Made by a program: the position numbers and the translations under genes. From the NCBI RefSeq assembly GCF_003063415.1, contig NZ_NESK01000016.1:1-64000 (forward strand): DNA of 64,000 nucleotides, written 5' to 3'. Positions 1 through 8,715 of the stretch are shown here, piece by piece. Position 1 is the stretch's first letter, and each line of letters starts with the position of its first letter. The notes below the pieces were generated by a model. It saw only the letters and a program-made list of their open reading frames with translations. It searched no databases and had not been told where the DNA came from. The DNA is from Limnohabitans sp. 2KL-17. Lineage in GTDB: Bacteria; Pseudomonadota; Gammaproteobacteria; Burkholderiales; Burkholderiaceae_C.

Positions 1-110
1 CCATACTCCTGGGCGATTTGATTGATGGTCTTCATCCCGCCGAGCGCCTCCAGCCCCACCTTGGCCTTGAACTCCGGCGGATGAACTCTGCGTTTTTTTG
101 ATTCAGTCAT
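1..110 (-). CDS. IS3-family transposase OrfA, N-terminal part, cut by the window edge
   Basis: The first 36 codons read on the minus strand begin MTESKKRRVHPPEF and continue with KAKVGLEALGG. This is the usual start of the helix-turn-helix OrfA of IS3-family elements (IS2/IS51-like group). OrfA binds the element ends and is normally joined to the OrfB integrase by frameshifting. The rest of OrfA and all of OrfB lie outside the window, so it cannot be told whether the element is intact. The ATG is at 110-108, and about 60 bases upstream there is a possible element end. Family assignment rests on the N-terminus only. Confidence 0.7.
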   Translation of the reverse strand, partial: MTESKKRRVHPPEFKAKVGLEALGGMKTINQIAQEY

Positions 111-150
111 TGGTAACCCGTTTTTTTTGGATAGTGTCCCACTTAAACAC

Positions 151-173
151 CTGTCCCAAATTCGGGGTCCACT
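151..173 (-). repeat. Probable terminal end of the IS3-type element
   Basis: Read on the minus strand this stretch starts TGGACCCCGAATTTGGGACA and lies 60 bases before the OrfA start. IS3-family ends begin with TG, and this distance from orfA is typical. The opposite end is not in the window, so the inverted repeat cannot be checked. It abuts the 3' end of the IS66 tnpC, only 15 bases after its stop codon. Confidence 0.4.
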
Positions 174-187
174 TCAGGGGGTGGCGA

Positions 188-1783
188 TCAGGCGCTGATG
201 CCCGCTGGCATCCAGTGCTGCGGCAGCAGCTCGTCGATGCGGCTGTTGGGCCAGGTCGGCAGCTTGTCCATCACGTCCTTGAGGTAGGCGTGGGGATCGT
301 GGCCATTGAGCTTGGCCGACTGGATCAGGCTCATCACCGCGGCAGCGCGCTGGCCGGCGCGCAGTGAGCCTGCGAACAGCCAGTTCTTGCGGCCCAGGGC
401 GACTGGCCGGATTTGGTTCTCGATCCAGTTGTTGTCGATCGGTAATTGCCCATCGTCCAGGAAGCGCGTGAGCGCCTGCCAGCGCCGAAGGCTGTAGTCC
501 ATCGCTTTGGCCGTGGCCGAGCCCTCGGGCACCTTGGCGCGGTGCTCGGTCAGCCAGTTGTAGAGCTTGTCAATGACGGGCCGGCTTTGCTGCTGGCGTA
601 TGCGCAACCTCTCATCGGCACTTGCGCTGTGCCCCTGCCGTTCGATTTCGTAGAGCTGCCCGATGAGCAGCAGCGCTTGTTCGGCAATCTGGCTCTTGCT
701 GGCCGCGCGCAGTTCGAAGAATTTGCGCCTGGCGTGGGCCCAGCAGCCTGCCTCGGTGATGCGCTCACCCATCAGTTGCTTGTAGCCGGAGTAGTCGTCG
801 ACCACCAGCGTGCCTTGCCAGTCCTCAAGGAAGGCCTTGGCGTGACTGCCGGCGCGGCTTTCGCAGAAGTTGTAGACCACCGCCTTGAGCTCTTCGTGCT
901 GGCTGGGCGTGTAGGCCCACAGGTAAGCCCGATGGGTCTTGCCGTTGCGCTGGCTGGCCGGCTTGAGCATTTGCGCCGGCGTCTCGTCGGCATGGATGAC
1001 GCGGTGGCCAAGTACCGCCAGGCGCAGCGCATCGACCAGCGGCTGCAACTGCACGCCGCAGTTGCCCACCCACTGCGCCAGCGTCGAGCGCAGGATCGGC
1101 ACCCCGGCGCGGGCGTAGATGCCCTCTTGGCGGTACAGGGGCAGGTGATCGGCGTACTTGGCCACCAATACTTGGGCCAACAAACCGGTGGTGGCCAGGC
1201 CTTTGTCGATGATGTGCGCATCGACCGGCTGTTGCTTGAGTGTGCTGCAGCAGGCGCAGACCCATTTGCCGCGCACATGGCGGTGTACCGTGAACACGCC
1301 GGGCTGATAGTCGAGCTTCTCGCTGGCTTCCTCGCCCATGCGGGTCATGGGCTGGCCGCAGCACTCGGTGTTCTCGAGCTCGTGCACAAACTCCTGGCGC
1401 GGCAGATGCTCTGGCAGCGGCAGGCGTTTGGGCTGGCGCTTCTCGGTGCCCTCGGCGCGTTCGGCCGGCGCTCGCAGCTGCTCGATCTCTTGACCTACCG
1501 CTTGCAGGTCTTCCTCCAGCGATTCTTGAAGCAGGCTGCGCTGCTCGGCGTTCAGTGCCTCGGTCTTGGCGGCAAACTTCAGCCGCTTGAGAACGGCCAT
1601 CTCGTAGGTGAGCTTGTCCAGCAGGGCCGTCTTGTGTTTGAGCTCGCGGGCCTGGCGCTCCAGGACGATGGCCTGCTGCTGCGCCAGCGCAGTCTGTTGC
1701 GCGAGCCTCTCAAGCAGCTCCTGCACCACTTGACGCGCTGTGGCGTCCAGGTTGTGCAGATCGAGCGATTCAGACATTGCCAT
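188..1783 (-). CDS. tnpC: IS66-family transposase TnpC (DDE transposase)
   Basis: A 531-residue protein, full length for IS66 transposases. The N-terminal 110 residues are Gln/Leu-rich and likely coiled coil. A Cys-rich zinc-binding stretch follows around residues 135-190 (ECCGQPM and later CACC). The catalytic core shows the acidic residues expected for a DDE enzyme: HADETP near residue 265, VVDDYSGYK near 330 and NWIENQIRP near 450. It would catalyse the strand-transfer steps of transposition with TnpA and TnpB. The ATG at 1783 is followed two codons later by a second ATG, and either may be used. The gene appears intact, but the missing right end and the damaged tnpA argue against activity. 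Confidence 0.93.
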   Translation of the reverse strand: MAMSESLDLHNLDATARQVVQELLERLAQQTALAQQQAIVLERQARELKHKTALLDKLTYEMAVLKRLKFAAKTEALNAEQRSLLQESLEEDLQAVGQEIEQLRAPAERAEGTEKRQPKRLPLPEHLPRQEFVHELENTECCGQPMTRMGEEASEKLDYQPGVFTVHRHVRGKWVCACCSTLKQQPVDAHIIDKGLATTGLLAQVLVAKYADHLPLYRQEGIYARAGVPILRSTLAQWVGNCGVQLQPLVDALRLAVLGHRVIHADETPAQMLKPASQRNGKTHRAYLWAYTPSQHEELKAVVYNFCESRAGSHAKAFLEDWQGTLVVDDYSGYKQLMGERITEAGCWAHARRKFFELRAASKSQIAEQALLLIGQLYEIERQGHSASADERLRIRQQQSRPVIDKLYNWLTEHRAKVPEGSATAKAMDYSLRRWQALTRFLDDGQLPIDNNWIENQIRPVALGRKNWLFAGSLRAGQRAAAVMSLIQSAKLNGHDPHAYLKDVMDKLPTWPNSRIDELLPQHWMPAGISA

Positions 1784-1858
1784 GATCGTCGCTCATCGCC
1801 GCGCTCTTGCCCATTGGCGCATTCACGCATTGAACAGCCGTGCGTGCGCCTTCAAGAT

Positions 1859-2194
1859 TCACACCATGGTGATCACTGCGCTCGGCCCCAGCCCTTGCCA
1901 GGGCAGGCCGATGAGCAGCGCCTGCAGCTGCTCGGCGCTCAGTGTGGCCCGCGCGCCGTGCGTTGAGTCACCCCAGGCAAAGCGACCCCGGTTGAGCCGC
2001 CGGGCCGCCAGCCACAGGCCAAAGCCAGCGTGCACCAGCACCTTCATGCGGTTGCTGCGGGCGTTGGCAAACAAGTAGGCGTGGTGGGGGTGAGCCGCGC
2101 CAAAGACCTGCACCACCCGCGCCAGGGCTTTGTCAAAGCCCGCGCGCAAGTCCAGCGGCTCGGTGGACATCCAGATCGCGTCAATGCGAATCAC
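1859..2194 (-). CDS. tnpB: IS66-family accessory protein TnpB (Orf2)
   Basis: A 111-residue protein of the IS66 Orf2 family, recognisable from DLRAGFDKALARV, the YLFANARSNRMKVL stretch and the WLAARRLNRGRFAW stretch. It is an accessory protein needed for transposition of IS66-type elements, with no assigned enzymatic activity. It starts with GTG at 2194, and that GTG overlaps the TGA of tnpA (GTGA), a typical translational coupling within these elements. With an amber codon upstream in tnpA, translation of tnpB by coupling may be reduced. Confidence 0.9.
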   Translation of the reverse strand: MIRIDAIWMSTEPLDLRAGFDKALARVVQVFGAAHPHHAYLFANARSNRMKVLVHAGFGLWLAARRLNRGRFAWGDSTHGARATLSAEQLQALLIGLPWQGLGPSAVITMV

Positions 2195-2571
2195 CGCAGT
2201 AGCTCACGCAGCAGGGCCGCACACTCAGGCGCCGGGCACCGAAAGTTGACCACCCAGTCCGCACGCTCAAGTCGGATTTGCAGCAGCGTCTGCGCGCCAC
2301 CAGCCTGGTCGCCCGCAGTGCCTACCGGCAGCGGTACTGCAACAAATGCGGCTGGCTCGCCCTAGCTGACGCTGAGCCTGAAAGCCTGGTCCTGCCGCGC
2401 CTCCCGAATCCAGCGATGCACCATGTTCGAGTGCAGCCCATGGGCCAAAGCAACACCGCCGACGCTGGCGCCAGGCTGCATGCACTGAGCGACAACCTGC
2501 GCCTTCAAAGGCTTGCTGCACTCACGCCGGCGAGGCCGGCCATCGTTTGAAAACTGTTCCATCGTCTCCAC
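2191..2571 (-). pseudogene. tnpA: IS66-family TnpA (Orf1) interrupted by an in-frame amber codon
   Basis: Reading from GTG 2571 (preceded by GGAGG), the frame gives a typical TnpA start with a helix-turn-helix-like stretch (VAQCMQPGASVGGVALAHG, then NMVHRWIREAR). It then meets TAG at 2364-2362, codon 70. The same frame continues open for another 56 codons, still with IS66 Orf1 character (LLQIRLERADWVV, then CAALLRELLR), and ends at TGA 2193-2191, overlapping tnpB. A single C-to-T change of a CAG codon explains this. It is therefore a nonsense-mutated gene rather than two genes. A sequencing error is possible. Confidence 0.8.
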
Positions 2572-2994
2572 GATCCTCCAATCATGTACACGATGCCCGC
2601 TTCATCGGGTGGGCTCAAGATGGGTTCGCCGGACGGATACGTTTCAGCATCGATCTAAGGGCAATCAAACGTTCGAAATACTGTACAAGGGACAAAGGAG
2701 TCCCTGCCCTGGATTTGGGGGTGGGGGTGGGGGTACGGTGGAGTCAGCCTGGGCTGGAAATTCGGAAGGCGCCGGTTGAGCATCCAAGTCCAGCACTCGC
2801 TATAGCTAACCCATGCTTCCCAAGTAGAGCGTCAGCCCATGAGGAGGCCACAGCACTCAATCCTCAAAAATCTCTGAAGAGCCCCAAAACAGTTGGGGGC
2901 AAGGAACTTCAAATCTGGCGTTTTCACCACCGTAAAAGTGAAACCTTTTGGAGATCCGAAATCAGGCGTTTAGGACACTTTTAGGACACCACAA
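2572..2994. other. Gene-free stretch between the IS66 element and tRNA-Val; possible mobile remnant
   Basis: No coding region here has family resemblance or a convincing start site. It should contain the left end of the IS66 element, which I cannot define. Visible structure: three five-G runs separated by single T (2717-2733), a weak inverted repeat around 2918-2942, and two copies of TTTAGGACAC at 2969-2978 and 2980-2989, just downstream of the tRNA terminator. The 3' side of a tRNA gene is a common integration site, so this may be the scar of an old integrated element. That last point is inference. Confidence 0.4.
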
Positions 2995-3028
2995 AGAAAA
3001 AAGCACCTTGAGTTTCCTCTAAGTGCTT
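2995..3028 (-). terminator. Rho-independent terminator of tRNA-Val
   Basis: On the minus strand, 20 bases after the tRNA CCA end, a 12-position stem (AAGCACTTAGAG paired with CTCAAGGTGCTT, one wobble and one mismatch) is closed by a GAAA tetraloop and followed by a run of T. Position and shape fit a terminator for the tRNA transcript. Confidence 0.8.
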
Positions 3029-3047
3029 GATTTCATTGGGAATTTTG

Positions 3048-3123
3048 TGGTGGGCGATGCAAGTTTCGAACTTGCGACCCCTGCAGTGTGAATGCAGTGC
3101 TCTACCCCTGAGCTAATCGCCCA
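3048..3123 (-). tRNA. tRNA-Val (anticodon CAC)
   Basis: The minus strand reads as a 76-base cloverleaf with encoded CCA. The acceptor stem TGGGCGA pairs with TCGCCCA, the D arm has AGCTCAGGGGTAGAGC, and the T arm has GCAAGTTCGAAACTTGC. The anticodon stem CTGCA/TGCAG closes the loop TTCACAC, which puts CAC at positions 34-36 and so decodes GTG valine codons. It is encoded alone, on the same strand as dnaQ, with its own terminator. Confidence 0.95.
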
Positions 3124-3199
3124 ACGCCTCTCAGCGAAGACCAACATTATTGCATGAAAAATATGAATAACTGGCGCCTGGCAAGCAAGAATTGACGCC

Positions 3200-3916
3200 T
3201 CAAGCTGACGCAACTTGGGTTTGGCGCCAGACAGTTTGCCCACCGCTGGATTTGTCGAGTTGGGTCAAAACATCTTCATGGACAGCAAGTTCTTGCGCGT
3301 TGGCCAAAATGATCGGCAAGGTGAATTGGCTCAGGTCAACTTGGACCGTCACAGTTTGCGAATCGCTGGGGGCGTCGCCCGCGTCAATCAGCAGGGCTTC
3401 CTGGCCGCGCGTCATGTTGATGTACACATCGGCCAGCAACTCGGCATCCAACAATGCGCCGTGCAGGGTGCGACCCGAGTTGTCGACCTCCAGACGATCA
3501 CACAGAGCATCCAGGCTGTTGCGCTTGCCTGGGAACATTTCCTTGGCCATGGCCAAGGTGTCAATCACGTTGTCCACATAAGCCTTAAGCGGCTTCTTGC
3601 CTACTCGCTCGAGTTCCTTGTTCAGAAAACCGATGTCAAACGCAGCGTTGTGGATGATGATTTCGGCGTCACTGAGGTAGTTCAAAATTTCTTCAGTCAG
3701 CTCGGAAAATTTGGGTTTATCACGCAAAAATTCATTGCTGATACCGTGCACCTTGAGGGCATCTTCGTGGCTGTCGCGCTCTGGGTTGAAGTAAAAATGC
3801 AGGTTATTACCCGTGAGCTTGCGGGCATACAGTTCAACGCAACCGAGTTCGATGATGCGGTCGCCACCTTCGGCTGACAGGCCTGTGGTTTCGGTATCTA
3901 AAACGATTTGACGCAT
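3200..3916 (-). CDS. dnaQ: DNA polymerase III epsilon subunit (3'-5' proofreading exonuclease)
   Basis: A 238-residue protein starting MRQIVLDTETTGL. The DxE pair of the Exo I motif is at residues 7 and 9. Exo II is in the stretch IIHNAAFDIGFLNKEL (about residues 88-103), and Exo III is in LHGALLDAELLADVY (about 150-166) with the expected His and Asp. The enzyme removes mispaired nucleotides in the replicative polymerase core. It starts 19 bases after the fdx stop and on the same strand, so it is probably transcribed as the last gene of the isc operon. The C-terminal 60 residues, which in the family bind the alpha subunit, are present. Confidence 0.95.
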   Translation of the reverse strand: MRQIVLDTETTGLSAEGGDRIIELGCVELYARKLTGNNLHFYFNPERDSHEDALKVHGISNEFLRDKPKFSELTEEILNYLSDAEIIIHNAAFDIGFLNKELERVGKKPLKAYVDNVIDTLAMAKEMFPGKRNSLDALCDRLEVDNSGRTLHGALLDAELLADVYINMTRGQEALLIDAGDAPSDSQTVTVQVDLSQFTLPIILANAQELAVHEDVLTQLDKSSGGQTVWRQTQVASA

Positions 3917-3935
3917 GGTCTTATTGCTTCGCAGT

Positions 3936-4274
3936 TCAGTGAAGTTCTTTGGCGTGGTTGATGGTGTAACGCGGAATCTCGATCACCAGATCCTGCTTGG
4001 CCACAAAGGCCTGGCAACTCAGGCGAGAGTTGGGCTCAAGGCCCCACGCACGGTCAAGCAGGTCTTCTTCTGTCTCTTGCATTTCGTTCAGGCTTTTGAA
4101 GCCCTCGCGCACGACCACATGGCAAGTGGTGCAAGCCGCGCTCATGTCGCAGGCGTGCTCAATGTTTATTTTGTTGTCCAGCAGTGCTTCGCAAATGCTG
4201 GTGCCTGCAGGCGCGGTAATTTCTGCACCGCTGGGGCAGTATTCTGGGTGAGGAAGAATTTTGATAACGGGCAT
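3936..4274 (-). CDS. fdx: ISC-system [2Fe-2S] ferredoxin
   Basis: A 112-residue adrenodoxin-type ferredoxin. Cluster cysteines are visible in EHACDMSAACTTCHV (C-x5-C-x2-C) and in SRLSCQAF near residue 87. It supplies electrons for cluster assembly on IscU or for sulfur reduction, together with IscS. It lies 33 bases downstream of hscA, the usual place in proteobacterial isc operons. Confidence 0.96.
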   Translation of the reverse strand: MPVIKILPHPEYCPSGAEITAPAGTSICEALLDNKINIEHACDMSAACTTCHVVVREGFKSLNEMQETEEDLLDRAWGLEPNSRLSCQAFVAKQDLVIEIPRYTINHAKELH

Positions 4275-4307
4275 AGATGTCTTTTGAAATCGAGTCAGGT
4301 CAGGCTT

Positions 4308-6173
4308 TTACAAGGCCTGGATATTTTGGCCAGCCAAAGCTTTTCGGATGCCGTGGTTCATGCGCTCTGCGGCAAAGGCTTCTGTGCCTTTGGCCAAGGC
4401 CTGGGTGAGGTCTTCCAAAGCTTGGGCGTCTTGCTCGATTTGTACCGCGGCTTGCAAAGTGGCCATCAGGGCGTCAATGGCGCTGCGCTCATCGGCTTGC
4501 AGCAAGTGGCCATCTGATTGGAGAGCGCTGCGCGAGGCCAGCAGCATGCGGTCGGCGTCCACCCGCGCCTCAACCAACGCTCTGGCCTTCATGTCGGCTT
4601 GTGCTGTGGTGAAGCTTTCTTGCAGCATGGTGGCGATCTGATCGTCGCTCAAGCCATAGGAGGGCTTGACATCGATGTGCGCTTCCACGCCACTGAGTTG
4701 CTCTTTGGCGCCCACGCTCAACAGACCGTCAGCGTCCACCGTGAAGGTCACGCGGATACGGGCGGCGCCAGCGGCCATGGGCGGAATGCCACGCAACTCA
4801 AAACGGGCCAGACTGCGGCAGTCTTGCACCAGATCGCGCTCCCCTTGCACCACATGCAGGGCCAGCGCGGTCTGACCGTCCTGGTAGGTGGTGAAGTCTT
4901 GCGCCATGGCGGTGGGGATGGTCTGGTTGCGCGGGATGATGCGCTCGACCAGTCCACCCATGGTCTCGATGCCCAGTGACAACGGGATCACATCCAACAA
5001 AAGCATTTCGCCAGCAGCGTTGTTGCCTGCCAACTGGTTGGCCTGGATGGCAGCGCCCAGGGCCACGACTTCGTCGGGGTTGAGGTTGTTCAGCGGGGCC
5101 TGGCCAAAAAAGTTGGCTACAGCCTGCTGAATTTGCGGCATGCGTGTGGAGCCGCCAACCATGACCACGCCTTGAATTTCTTCTTTGGTCAGTTGGGCAT
5201 CACGCAGCGCTTTTCGCACAGCGGTGATGCAGCGGGCCGTGAGGGATTGTGTCGCTAACTCGAAGTCTGCTCGGCTCATGTGCACAGACAACTTGCCTGC
5301 CGACAAGGGCACATCCAGCGAAGCCGCATCGGCGTTTGTCAAAGCCTCTTTGGTCGCACGAGAAGCCGCCTTAAGCAGCGTTTTATCTTCTGCAGTCACT
5401 GCCAACAATCCAGGCTGAAGCGCCAGCGCAGCATCGGCCAGAGCTTGATCGTAGTCGTCACCACCCAAAGCAGAATCGCCGCCCGTGGCCAGCACCTCGA
5501 ACACGCCTTGTGTGAGGCGCAAAACGGAGATGTCGAACGTGCCACCACCCAGGTCGAACACGGCGTAAACGCCTTCGCTTGCATTGTCCAGACCGTATGC
5601 AATGGCAGCGGCAGTGGGCTCGTTGATGAGGCGCAAGACATTCAGGCCCGCGAGTTGAGCGGCGTCTTTAGTGGCTTGGCGCTGGGCGTCGTCAAAGTAA
5701 GCGGGGACGGTGATGACCGCGCCGTAAAGGTCGTCGTTGAACGTGTCTTCGGCACGGTAGCGTAAGGTGGCCAGAATTTCGGCGCTGACTTCCACTGGTG
5801 ATTTGGGACCTTGCACGGTCTGTATGCTCAGCATGCCCGTATCACTGTCTGTGAACTGGTAGGGTAATTTGCTGCGGTCTGCGATATCCTTGAGGCCACG
5901 CCCCATGAAGCGCTTGACAGAAGCGATGGTATTGACCGGGTCGGTGGCTGCGGCCTGCACCGCATCGAACCCGATCTGTCGGCCCTGTCCGGGCATGAAG
6001 CGCACGACCGAAGGCAGGATCACACGGCCATCGTCGTCCGGCAAACACTCGGCCACCCCACTGCGCACCGAGGCCACCAAGGAATGCGTGGTGCCAAGAT
6101 CAATGCCCACGGCAATGCGGCGTTGATGAGGATCGGGCGACTGGCCCGGTTCGGAAATTTGCAATAACGCCAT
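4308..6173 (-). CDS. hscA: Fe-S cluster assembly chaperone HscA (Hsp70 family)
   Basis: A 621-residue Hsp70. The ATPase domain begins with [12 protein letters not shown] (about residues 23-34) and contains [14 protein letters not shown] (about 205) and the [14 protein letters not shown] stretch (about 340). The substrate-binding domain and lid follow. HscA binds the LPPVK motif of IscU and drives cluster transfer with its co-chaperone HscB. It lies between hscB and fdx. Length matches HscA rather than the 640-residue DnaK, and the N-terminal 20-residue extension before the ATPase domain is also typical of HscA. Confidence 0.97.
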   Translation of the reverse strand: MALLQISEPGQSPDPHQRRIAVGIDLGTTHSLVASVRSGVAECLPDDDGRVILPSVVRFMPGQGRQIGFDAVQAAATDPVNTIASVKRFMGRGLKDIADRSKLPYQFTDSDTGMLSIQTVQGPKSPVEVSAEILATLRYRAEDTFNDDLYGAVITVPAYFDDAQRQATKDAAQLAGLNVLRLINEPTAAAIAYGLDNASEGVYAVFDLGGGTFDISVLRLTQGVFEVLATGGDSALGGDDYDQALADAALALQPGLLAVTAEDKTLLKAASRATKEALTNADAASLDVPLSAGKLSVHMSRADFELATQSLTARCITAVRKALRDAQLTKEEIQGVVMVGGSTRMPQIQQAVANFFGQAPLNNLNPDEVVALGAAIQANQLAGNNAAGEMLLLDVIPLSLGIETMGGLVERIIPRNQTIPTAMAQDFTTYQDGQTALALHVVQGERDLVQDCRSLARFELRGIPPMAAGAARIRVTFTVDADGLLSVGAKEQLSGVEAHIDVKPSYGLSDDQIATMLQESFTTAQADMKARALVEARVDADRMLLASRSALQSDGHLLQADERSAIDALMATLQAAVQIEQDAQALEDLTQALAKGTEAFAAERMNHGIRKALAGQNIQAL

Positions 6174-6189
6174 GTTCTGTCGGTTCAGG

Positions 6190-6708
6190 TCAATTCAATC
6201 GGTCAAGTTTATCGTTCACTTCATGCATGAAACGGTCAATGAACATCAGTGCCCTCACCTGCCCCACGGCCAGTTCGGGTTTTTTGGCCTGGTCAAGCAG
6301 GTCGGCCAGTTCCAGCTCAACCCGGTGCTGCTCGGCGCTGACCTGATCCGCCAGGGCTTCCAAACCCTCCGCACTTTCGGTGTCTTCCAGGTCTTCACGC
6401 CAAGCCATTTGCTGCATCAAAAAAGCAGCTGGCATGGCGGTATTGTTTTCAGCCTGCACAGGAGCGCCTTGCAGCTCGCACAAATAAGCTGCGCGTTTGA
6501 GCGGATCTTTCAGTCTCTGGTAAGCCTCATTGATGCGCACCGACCACTGCATGGCCACACGCTGGGCGGCAGCGCCTTCGGCGGCAAAGCGGTCAGGGTG
6601 GGCTTCACGCTGAAGCAGCTTCCAGCGGGTATCAAGCAGTGCCCGATCCTGGGCAAACTGCACAGGCACATCAAACAGCTCGAAATCGTTGGCTTGCAGG
6701 CTGATCAC
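6190..6708 (-). CDS. hscB: Fe-S cluster assembly co-chaperone HscB (J-domain)
   Basis: A J-protein of 172 residues if started at GTG 6708, which overlaps the iscA stop (GTGA) and gives the length usual for HscB. A TTG seven codons upstream is the alternative. The N-terminal J domain contains the HPD tripeptide in REAHPDRFA (about residues 36-44). The C-terminal helical part binds IscU. It stimulates the ATPase of HscA, encoded immediately downstream. No clear Shine-Dalgarno is seen, which fits translation coupled to iscA. Confidence 0.95.
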   Translation of the reverse strand: MISLQANDFELFDVPVQFAQDRALLDTRWKLLQREAHPDRFAAEGAAAQRVAMQWSVRINEAYQRLKDPLKRAAYLCELQGAPVQAENNTAMPAAFLMQQMAWREDLEDTESAEGLEALADQVSAEQHRVELELADLLDQAKKPELAVGQVRALMFIDRFMHEVNDKLDRLN

Positions 6709-7028
6709 ACGCGAAACGATTCGCCGCAACCACAGCGGTCACGTTCGTTGGGGTTGTTGAAGCGAAACCCCTCATTCAAGCCTTCACGCACGAAGTCGAG
6801 TTCGGTGCCATCGATGTAGGCCAAACTTTTCGGGTCGACCAGCACCTTGACGCCATGGCCTTCAAAGACCACGTCTTCAGGGGCGATGTCGTCCACATAC
6901 TCCAGCTTGTAAGCCAGTCCAGAGCACCCAGTGGTCTTGACCCCAAGGCGCACACCGACACCCGAGCCACGCTTGGCAAGGTAGCGGGTCACATGCCGGG
7001 CTGCGGCAGCAGACAGTGAGATGGCCAT
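6705..7028 (-). CDS. iscA: A-type Fe-S carrier IscA
   Basis: A 107-residue HesB/IscA-type protein with the three conserved cysteines: Cys35 in [10 protein letters not shown], and Cys99 and Cys101 in the terminal [10 protein letters not shown]. It holds and delivers iron or [Fe-S] clusters to apo-proteins. The ATG at 7028 follows the iscU stop after one base, and the gene overlaps hscB by four bases, so the three are translationally linked. Confidence 0.96.
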   Translation of the reverse strand: MAISLSAAAARHVTRYLAKRGSGVGVRLGVKTTGCSGLAYKLEYVDDIAPEDVVFEGHGVKVLVDPKSLAYIDGTELDFVREGLNEGFRFNNPNERDRCGCGESFRV

Positions 7029-7029
7029 G

Positions 7030-7416
7030 TCAGTTCAGGTGTTTCTTTTTGTAGTCATCCACAGCGGCCTTGATGGCATCTTCGGCCAGGATGGAGCAGT
7101 GGATCTTGACGGGCGGCAGTGCCAGCTCTTCGGCGATCTGGCTGTTTTTGAGAGCCGCCGCTTCGTCGAGGGTCTTGCCCTTGACCCATTCAGTGACCAG
7201 CGAGCTGGACGCAATGGCCGAGCCGCAGCCGTAGGTCTTGAAACGAGCATCTTCGATCACGCCGGTTTGCGGGTTGACCTTGATCTGCAGCTTCATCACG
7301 TCGCCGCATGCGGGCGCACCGACCATGCCCGTGCCGACGCTGTCGTCGCCCTTATCAAAAGAGCCGACATTGCGGGGGTTTTCGTAGTGATCAACCACTT
7401 TTTCAGAATATGCCAT
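7030..7416 (-). CDS. iscU: Fe-S cluster scaffold IscU
   Basis: A 128-residue scaffold on which IscS-derived sulfur and iron are built into clusters. The conserved ligands are present: Cys37 with Asp39 (APACGDV), Cys64 (YGCGSA), and His106/Cys107 (KIHCSIL). The HscA-recognition motif LPPVK is at residues 100-104. The start is preceded by AAGGAGAAAACACC. It lies between iscS and iscA, as in the standard operon. Confidence 0.98.
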   Translation of the reverse strand: MAYSEKVVDHYENPRNVGSFDKGDDSVGTGMVGAPACGDVMKLQIKVNPQTGVIEDARFKTYGCGSAIASSSLVTEWVKGKTLDEAAALKNSQIAEELALPPVKIHCSILAEDAIKAAVDDYKKKHLN

Positions 7417-7478
7417 GGTGTTTTCTCCTTAAGTCAGATGGGAACAGCGTCAAAAATCTGTCCCGCAAAGTCGTCCAT

Positions 7479-8696
7479 TCAATGGGCTGCCCACTGAATG
7501 GTGCTCAAATCGATGCCGTCCTGGTGCATTTCCCACAAAGGGCTCAGCTCGCGCAGTTTGGCTACGTTCTCGCGGATGGTTTTGATCGCGTAGTCGATGT
7601 CTTCTTCGGAAGTCCATCGGCCAATCGTCATGCGCAAGCTGCTGTGCGCCAACTCATCGCTGCGGCCCAAGGCGCGCAGCACATAGCTTGGCTCGAGGCT
7701 GGCCGAGGTACAGGCCGAACCCGACGACACAGCCAGACCCTTGATGCCCATGATCAGCGACTCGCCCTCGACGAAATTGAAGCTCATGTTGACGTTGTGC
7801 GGCACACGCTGGGTGGCGTGACCGTTCAGAAACACCTGCTCCATGTCACTCAGTCCGTTGATCAGTCGGTCATGCAAGGCGCGGGCCTTGGCGTTGTCCT
7901 GGGCCATTTCCAGCTTGGCAATGCGAAAGGCCTCGCCCATGCCCACGCACTGGTGTGTAGGCAGGGTGCCCGAGCGCATGCCGCGCTCATGGCCTCCACC
8001 GTGCATTTGCGCTTCCAGGCGCACACGGGGCTTGCGGCGCACGTACAGCGCGCCAATGCCTTTGGGGCCATAGGTTTTGTGCGAGGCCAGGCTCATCAGG
8101 TCGATGGGCAACTGGGTCATGTCGATCTCGATCTTGCCCGTGGCTTGCGCGGCATCGACGTGAAAAATGATGCCTTTTTCACGGCACAGATTGCCAATAG
8201 CGGTCACATCCTGAATCACGCCGATTTCATTGTTCACGAACATCACGCTGATCAAAATGGTGTCCGGGCGAATCGCCGCCTTGAGCGCGTCCATATTGAG
8301 CAGACCATCGGCCTGCACATCCATGTAGGTGACTTCAAAGCCTTGGCGCTCCAGCTCTCGCATGGTGTCGAGCACAGCCTTGTGCTCGGTCTTGACGGTG
8401 ATCAGGTGTTTGCCGCGTGATTTGTAAAAATGCGCTGCGCCCTTGATGGCCAAATTGTTGGACTCGGTGGCACCGCTGGTCCAGACAATTTCACGGGAAT
8501 CGGCACCGATCAGCTCAGCCACGTTTTCACGGGCTTTTTCGACGGCTGCTTCGGCCTCCCAGCCCCAGGCGTGGGTGCGTGATGCGGGGTTGCCAAAGTG
8601 TTCCCGCAACCAAGGAACGATGGCGTCCACTACCCGAGGGTCGCAGGGGTTGGTGGCGCCGTAATCAAGATAAATGGGGAAGTGAGGAGTGGTCAT
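7479..8696 (-). CDS. iscS: Cysteine desulfurase IscS
   Basis: A PLP-dependent class V aminotransferase-fold enzyme that converts cysteine to alanine and hands persulfide sulfur to IscU and other acceptors. The PLP lysine is in [12 protein letters not shown] and the catalytic cysteine is in [15 protein letters not shown] use ATG 8696 (405 residues, as in the family, N-terminus [20 protein letters not shown]). A longer frame from a TTG adds 11 unconserved residues. It follows iscR by 19 bases. Confidence 0.97.
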   Translation of the reverse strand: MTTPHFPIYLDYGATNPCDPRVVDAIVPWLREHFGNPASRTHAWGWEAEAAVEKARENVAELIGADSREIVWTSGATESNNLAIKGAAHFYKSRGKHLITVKTEHKAVLDTMRELERQGFEVTYMDVQADGLLNMDALKAAIRPDTILISVMFVNNEIGVIQDVTAIGNLCREKGIIFHVDAAQATGKIEIDMTQLPIDLMSLASHKTYGPKGIGALYVRRKPRVRLEAQMHGGGHERGMRSGTLPTHQCVGMGEAFRIAKLEMAQDNAKARALHDRLINGLSDMEQVFLNGHATQRVPHNVNMSFNFVEGESLIMGIKGLAVSSGSACTSASLEPSYVLRALGRSDELAHSSLRMTIGRWTSEEDIDYAIKTIRENVAKLRELSPLWEMHQDGIDLSTIQWAAH

Positions 8697-8715
8697 GGTA
8701 AGTACTGCTTTTGAA

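Larger units (their letters stand above)
188..2571 (-). mobile_element. IS66-family insertion sequence (tnpA-tnpB-tnpC), ends not resolved
   Basis: Three genes in the fixed IS66 order lie on the minus strand: tnpA (with a stop codon), tnpB starting in a GTGA overlap with tnpA, and tnpC after a 75-bp gap. The limits given are those of the coding genes. I could not match an inverted repeat between the stretch before 188 and the stretch after 2571. On the low side the element seems cut short by the IS3-type element, since only about 15 bases separate the tnpC stop from the putative IS3 end. It may therefore be immobile in its present form. Confidence 0.8.

Noticed and set aside
446-1966. A 506-codon open frame on the plus strand across tnpC
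   Set aside because: It is antisense to a recognisable IS66 transposase gene, and its sequence shows only the composition expected from the opposite strand of a GC-rich gene.
2191-2571. Programmed read-through or amber-encoded amino acid in tnpA
   Set aside because: A simple nonsense mutation in a mobile element copy explains the data, and nothing else in the window uses in-frame TAG.
2717-2733. Three G5 runs as a G-quadruplex signal
   Set aside because: Only three long G runs are present; a fourth run of at least three G is lacking nearby, so a stable intramolecular quadruplex is doubtful.
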